Part shown: positions 12,801 to 15,191 of the stretch, in pieces
Layout of the letters: each line of letters opens with the position of its first letter
How positions within the stretch are numbered: position 1 is the first letter of the stretch
From: an uncultured Clostridia bacterium
GTDB lineage: Bacteria > Bacillota > Clostridia > Oscillospirales > Ruminococcaceae
Length of the DNA: 15,191 nt
NCBI GenBank assembly: GCA_947584825.1
Contig: CANPWR010000024.1
Location: 1-15,191, forward strand
Direction of reading: 5' to 3'
The notes under the pieces: model-generated
The model's database searches: none
What the model saw: only the letters and a program-made list of their open reading frames with translations
Told to the model about the DNA's origin: nothing
Position numbers and translations under genes: made by a program

Positions 12801-15056
12801 ATGTTAACAAAATGTAAAATTTTAGTTGCAGGAACTGCAGGCTTTTGTTTTGGTGTAGACAGAGCGGTTAAAATAGTGTATAATAATCTAAATAACCACA
12901 ATAATGTTGTCACATTAGGACCGATTATTCATAATCAAAGTGTTGTTTCTGATTTTGAAAGCAAGGGAGTTCGGGCTATAAGCGACATAAGCGAAGTAAA
13001 GTCTGGACAGACGGTTATAATACGTTCTCACGGTGTTTCAGCTGATGTTTATAAGCGTTTGAACGAGCTTTCAGCTAATGTTGTTGACGCTACATGTCCC
13101 TTTGTTTCAAGAATTCACAAAATTGTAAATGAGAAATCAAAAGAGGGTTATCTTGTTGCAGTTGCAGGTGACAGAACTCATCCTGAGGTAATTGGGATTA
13201 GCGGACATTGTGAAAGCAAATGCTATGTATTTTCTGACCTTGAGGAGTTAAAAAGGATTCTCTCTGAGACTGAAAATGAAAAAATTATTTTTGTTTCTCA
13301 GACTACCTTTAACAAACATCTTTGGGAAAAGTGCAGAGAATACATACATAGTGTCAGAAAATCCGCTTTGATTTTTGATACTATATGTGATGCTACATCA
13401 AAACGTCAGGAAGAAGCTATAAGTATTGCGTCTAAGTCTGATAAAATGATTATCGTAGGAGGACGTCACAGTTCTAATACGCTTAAGCTTAAATCAATAT
13501 GCTCTGAGTATTGTGAGTGCTATCTTGTTGAGAGTGCCGATGAGCTTTATGATTTGAATTTTGATGGAGTACATTATTTAGGGATTTCTGCCGGTGCATC
13601 GACACCGGCGTATATAATAGAGGAGGTCAAACGAGCTATGAGCGAGATTTTGGAAAACAAAGAAGAGGAATTTAATTTTGAAGAGGCTATTGAGCAGTCT
13701 TTAAAAAGAATATATATAGGAGCAAGGGTAACCGGTACTGTAACTGCTGTAAACAAGACAGAAGCTTTAGTTGATATTGGTACAAAGCACACAGGTGTTA
13801 TACCGAAAGATGAGCTTACCGATGATCCGTCAAAAATGCCTGAGGACATTGTTTCAGTTGGTGATGAGATTGAAGTTATAGTTTTAAAGACCAACGATCA
13901 GGAGGGAGTAGATACCCTTTCAAAGAAGCAGGTTGACGCTATTGCAAGCTTTGAAAATGTTGTTAAGGCACATGAAGAAAATACAATCTTAACAGGTGTT
14001 GTCACAAACATTGTAAGACGCGGAGTTCTGGTTTCTACAAACGGCTTTAAGGTATTTATTCCGGCTTCACAGGCTACTGAAAGACGCAGCGATAATCTCG
14101 ATGATTTACTGAATAAGACTGTAGAGTATAAGGTTATTGAAGTTGACAGGAACAGAAACAGAGCAGTCGGCTCAATAAGAATTATAGCTAATGAAAAGCG
14201 TGCAGAGGCGAAAGCAAAATTCTTTGAGAGTGCTGAAGTTGGCAAAACGGTAACAGGTACTGTAAAATCAATTACTGATTACGGCGCATTTGTTGATCTT
14301 GGCGGAATAGACGGTTTAGTCAGAAAGGCTGACCTTACCTGGAAGAGAATCAAGCATCCTTCTGAGGTTGTTTCTGTAGGTGACGAGATAGAGGTTACTA
14401 TTAAGAGTATTGATAGAGAAAGTGAAAAGGTTTCACTTGTATACAAAAAAGACGAAGATAATCCTTGGACAATTTTTGATAAGAATTACGGAGTAGGACA
14501 AGTTATTACTGTTAAGATAGTTTCGATTACTTCTTTCGGAGCATTTGCTCAGATAATCGAGGGTATTGACGGACTCATTCATATTTCACAAATTGCCAAC
14601 CAGAGAGTTGACAATGTAGCTGACATTCTTAGTGTTGGTCAAGAGGTTGAGGTTAAGATAACTGAAATCGATGAGGAAAAGAAGAGAATCAGTCTGTCTA
14701 TTAGAGCTTTGCTTCCTGAGCCTGAGAAAGAAGAACCTGCTGAGGAAGAAGCAGAAACAGATGATACAGATACTGATGAGCCTAAGGTTGTATATTCAAC
14801 TGAGAATCCTCCTGTTGAAGATGACGAGCCTGTAGAGGAGACAGCAGAGGAAACTGTAGAAGAGTCAGCAGAAGAGACTGTTGAAGAAAAGGCAGATGAG
14901 CCTGTTAAAGTAACTACAGAAGAGGCTGTCGAAGAAAAGGTAGAGGAGACTTCTGACGAAAAGACAGAAGAACCTGCTGGAGAAACTACAGAAGAGGCTG
15001 TTGAAGAAAAGACAGAGGAAACTGTTGAGGAAACTTCAGAAGATAAGGCAGAATAG
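12801..15056 (+). CDS. ispH: Fusion: IspH (HMBPP reductase) - ribosomal protein S1-like domains with acidic tail
   Basis: Residues 1-285 are 4-hydroxy-3-methylbut-2-enyl diphosphate reductase, the last step of the MEP pathway, giving IPP and DMAPP. Cluster ligands are Cys16 (AGFCFGV), Cys99 (DATCPFV) and Cys196 (DTICDATS). Substrate residues include His44, His77, His127-Pro-Glu129, Thr168, the SSN at 224-226 and SAGAST (263-268). About 303-636 are four S1 RNA-binding repeats (near 307-375, 397-462, 482-549, 566-634), corresponding to the S1-like protein that Clostridia fuse to IspH. Residues 637-751 form an extremely Glu-rich tail with imperfect repeats. GGAGG at 12791-12795 is only 5 nt from the ATG, slightly short. 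It is the last gene of the operon. The IspH-S1 fusion is established in Clostridia; the long tail is less usual. Confidence 0.95.
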   Translation: MLTKCKILVAGTAGFCFGVDRAVKIVYNNLNNHNNVVTLGPIIHNQSVVSDFESKGVRAISDISEVKSGQTVIIRSHGVSADVYKRLNELSANVVDATCPFVSRIHKIVNEKSKEGYLVAVAGDRTHPEVIGISGHCESKCYVFSDLEELKRILSETENEKIIFVSQTTFNKHLWEKCREYIHSVRKSALIFDTICDATSKRQEEAISIASKSDKMIIVGGRHSSNTLKLKSICSEYCECYLVESADELYDLNFDGVHYLGISAGASTPAYIIEEVKRAMSEILENKEEEFNFEEAIEQSLKRIYIGARVTGTVTAVNKTEALVDIGTKHTGVIPKDELTDDPSKMPEDIVSVGDEIEVIVLKTNDQEGVDTLSKKQVDAIASFENVVKAHEENTILTGVVTNIVRRGVLVSTNGFKVFIPASQATERRSDNLDDLLNKTVEYKVIEVDRNRNRAVGSIRIIANEKRAEAKAKFFESAEVGKTVTGTVKSITDYGAFVDLGGIDGLVRKADLTWKRIKHPSEVVSVGDEIEVTIKSIDRESEKVSLVYKKDEDNPWTIFDKNYGVGQVITVKIVSITSFGAFAQIIEGIDGLIHISQIANQRVDNVADILSVGQEVEVKITEIDEEKKRISLSIRALLPEPEKEEPAEEEAETDDTDTDEPKVVYSTENPPVEDDEPVEETAEETVEESAEETVEEKADEPVKVTTEEAVEEKVEETSDEKTEEPAGETTEEAVEEKTEETVEETSEDKAE
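14912..15053 (+). repeat. 72-bp near-tandem repeat encoding the acidic tail of IspH-S1
   Basis: The segment starting AACTACAGAAGAGGCTGT at 14912 recurs at 14984, a 72-nt (24-codon) offset that keeps the frame. A GAAGAAAAGG motif also occurs at 14883, 14931 and 15003 (48- and 72-nt steps). The encoded unit is of the form TTEEAVEEK-x-EET. The pattern points to in-frame expansion by slippage or unequal recombination and predicts length variation between strains. Confidence 0.65.
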
Positions 15057-15080
15057 TAACTTGAATACACTTTGATTATC

Positions 15081-15108
15081 AATGGACAGGGTTTCTCTGT
15101 CCATTTTT
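15081..15108 (+). terminator. Rho-independent terminator of the tepA-ispH operon
   Basis: AATGGACAG (15081-15089) pairs perfectly with CTGTCCATT (15097-15105) around a 7-nt loop, with a T-run at 15104-15108 and more T-rich DNA after it. It lies 25 nt after the IspH-S1 stop, and no comparable terminator was found within the operon. Confidence 0.9.
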
Positions 15109-15119
15109 ATTTATGTGTA

Positions 15120-15191
15120 TGTGCTAAAATGATATGACCCAATAAAAAAGAGAAGTAACTTCAAAATATGGTATAATGAAAATGCATAAAA
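15120..15191 (+). mobile_element. Dispersed repeat, right copy; 5' end of an element running off the window
   Basis: This copy matches 3095-3163 in the same orientation. It has an extended -10-like TATAAT (15172-15177) and an ATG at 15176. In this copy the frame ATG AAA ATG CAT AAA continues past the window edge, whereas the left copy lacks the C of CAT and is broken. It is therefore probably the better-preserved copy of an insertion sequence or similar multicopy element placed just after the operon terminator. Its family and true extent cannot be seen. Confidence 0.6.

Noticed and set aside
14639..15082. 147-codon Ser-rich reading frame on the minus strand
   Set aside because: It is the antisense of the GAA/GAG-rich acidic tail of IspH-S1, has no ribosome site, and shows only Ser/Val repetition.
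1..15191. tRNA, rRNA, CRISPR array, riboswitch or prophage genes
   Set aside because: I saw no cloverleaf ending, no regularly spaced repeats, no recognisable riboswitch core and no phage-type genes on either strand.

Overview
The window looks like chromosomal core DNA of a low-GC Gram-positive anaerobe in class Clostridia, most likely an Oscillospiraceae/Ruminococcus-type bacterium. This is inferred from the clostridial 2[4Fe-4S] ferredoxin, AT-rich consensus sigma-A promoters, strong AGGAGG-type ribosome sites, the tepA-ylzJ-ftsK/spoIIIE neighbourhood and an IspH-ribosomal S1 fusion of the kind known in Clostridia. I cannot name the species.

Left part (1-2935). A monocistronic ferredoxin gene (+) has its own promoter and terminator. 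It converges on a large L,D-transpeptidase gene (-), which has its own terminator and a near-consensus promoter. Upstream of that, on the same minus strand, is a flavin reductase-family gene. Its promoter overlaps a 9-bp inverted repeat that may be an operator.

Middle gap (2936-3427). This gene-free stretch holds the flavin reductase leader and promoter, several inverted repeats, and a decayed mobile-element-like relic. About 70 bp of the relic reappear in the same orientation at the right edge of the window (15120 to the end). The relic carries a short coding remnant broken by one missing base. The promoter of the large operon begins exactly at the relic's stop codon.

Right part (3428-15056). 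Ten genes run on the + strand with small gaps (6-94 nt) and no convincing internal terminator: tepA-like ClpP-fold protease, ylzJ-like small protein, uppP, ftsK/spoIIIE, a membrane-anchored ComEC-like metallo-beta-lactamase protein, a DUF3006 protein, a MurR/RpiR-SIS regulator, an HI0933-type flavoprotein, a CMP kinase-PlsC fusion, and an IspH-S1 fusion with a long acidic tail. A clear terminator follows at 15081-15108. The theme is envelope and growth: lipid-carrier recycling (UppP), isoprenoid precursor synthesis (IspH), phospholipid acylation (PlsC), CMP phosphorylation (which also feeds CDP-lipids), chromosome translocation and translation (S1).

There is no obvious defence or mobile cargo system. 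The most interesting signals are subtle. (1) A run of nine A residues lies exactly at the CMP kinase/PlsC junction, and in the -1 frame it is followed at once by TGA, so slippage would release free CMP kinase. (2) The MurR/RpiR gene has a strong Shine-Dalgarno separated from its start by a small hairpin and a five-codon leader ORF. (3) A dispersed repeat pair lies on either side of the operon. (4) A palindromic operator candidate covers the flavin reductase -35.
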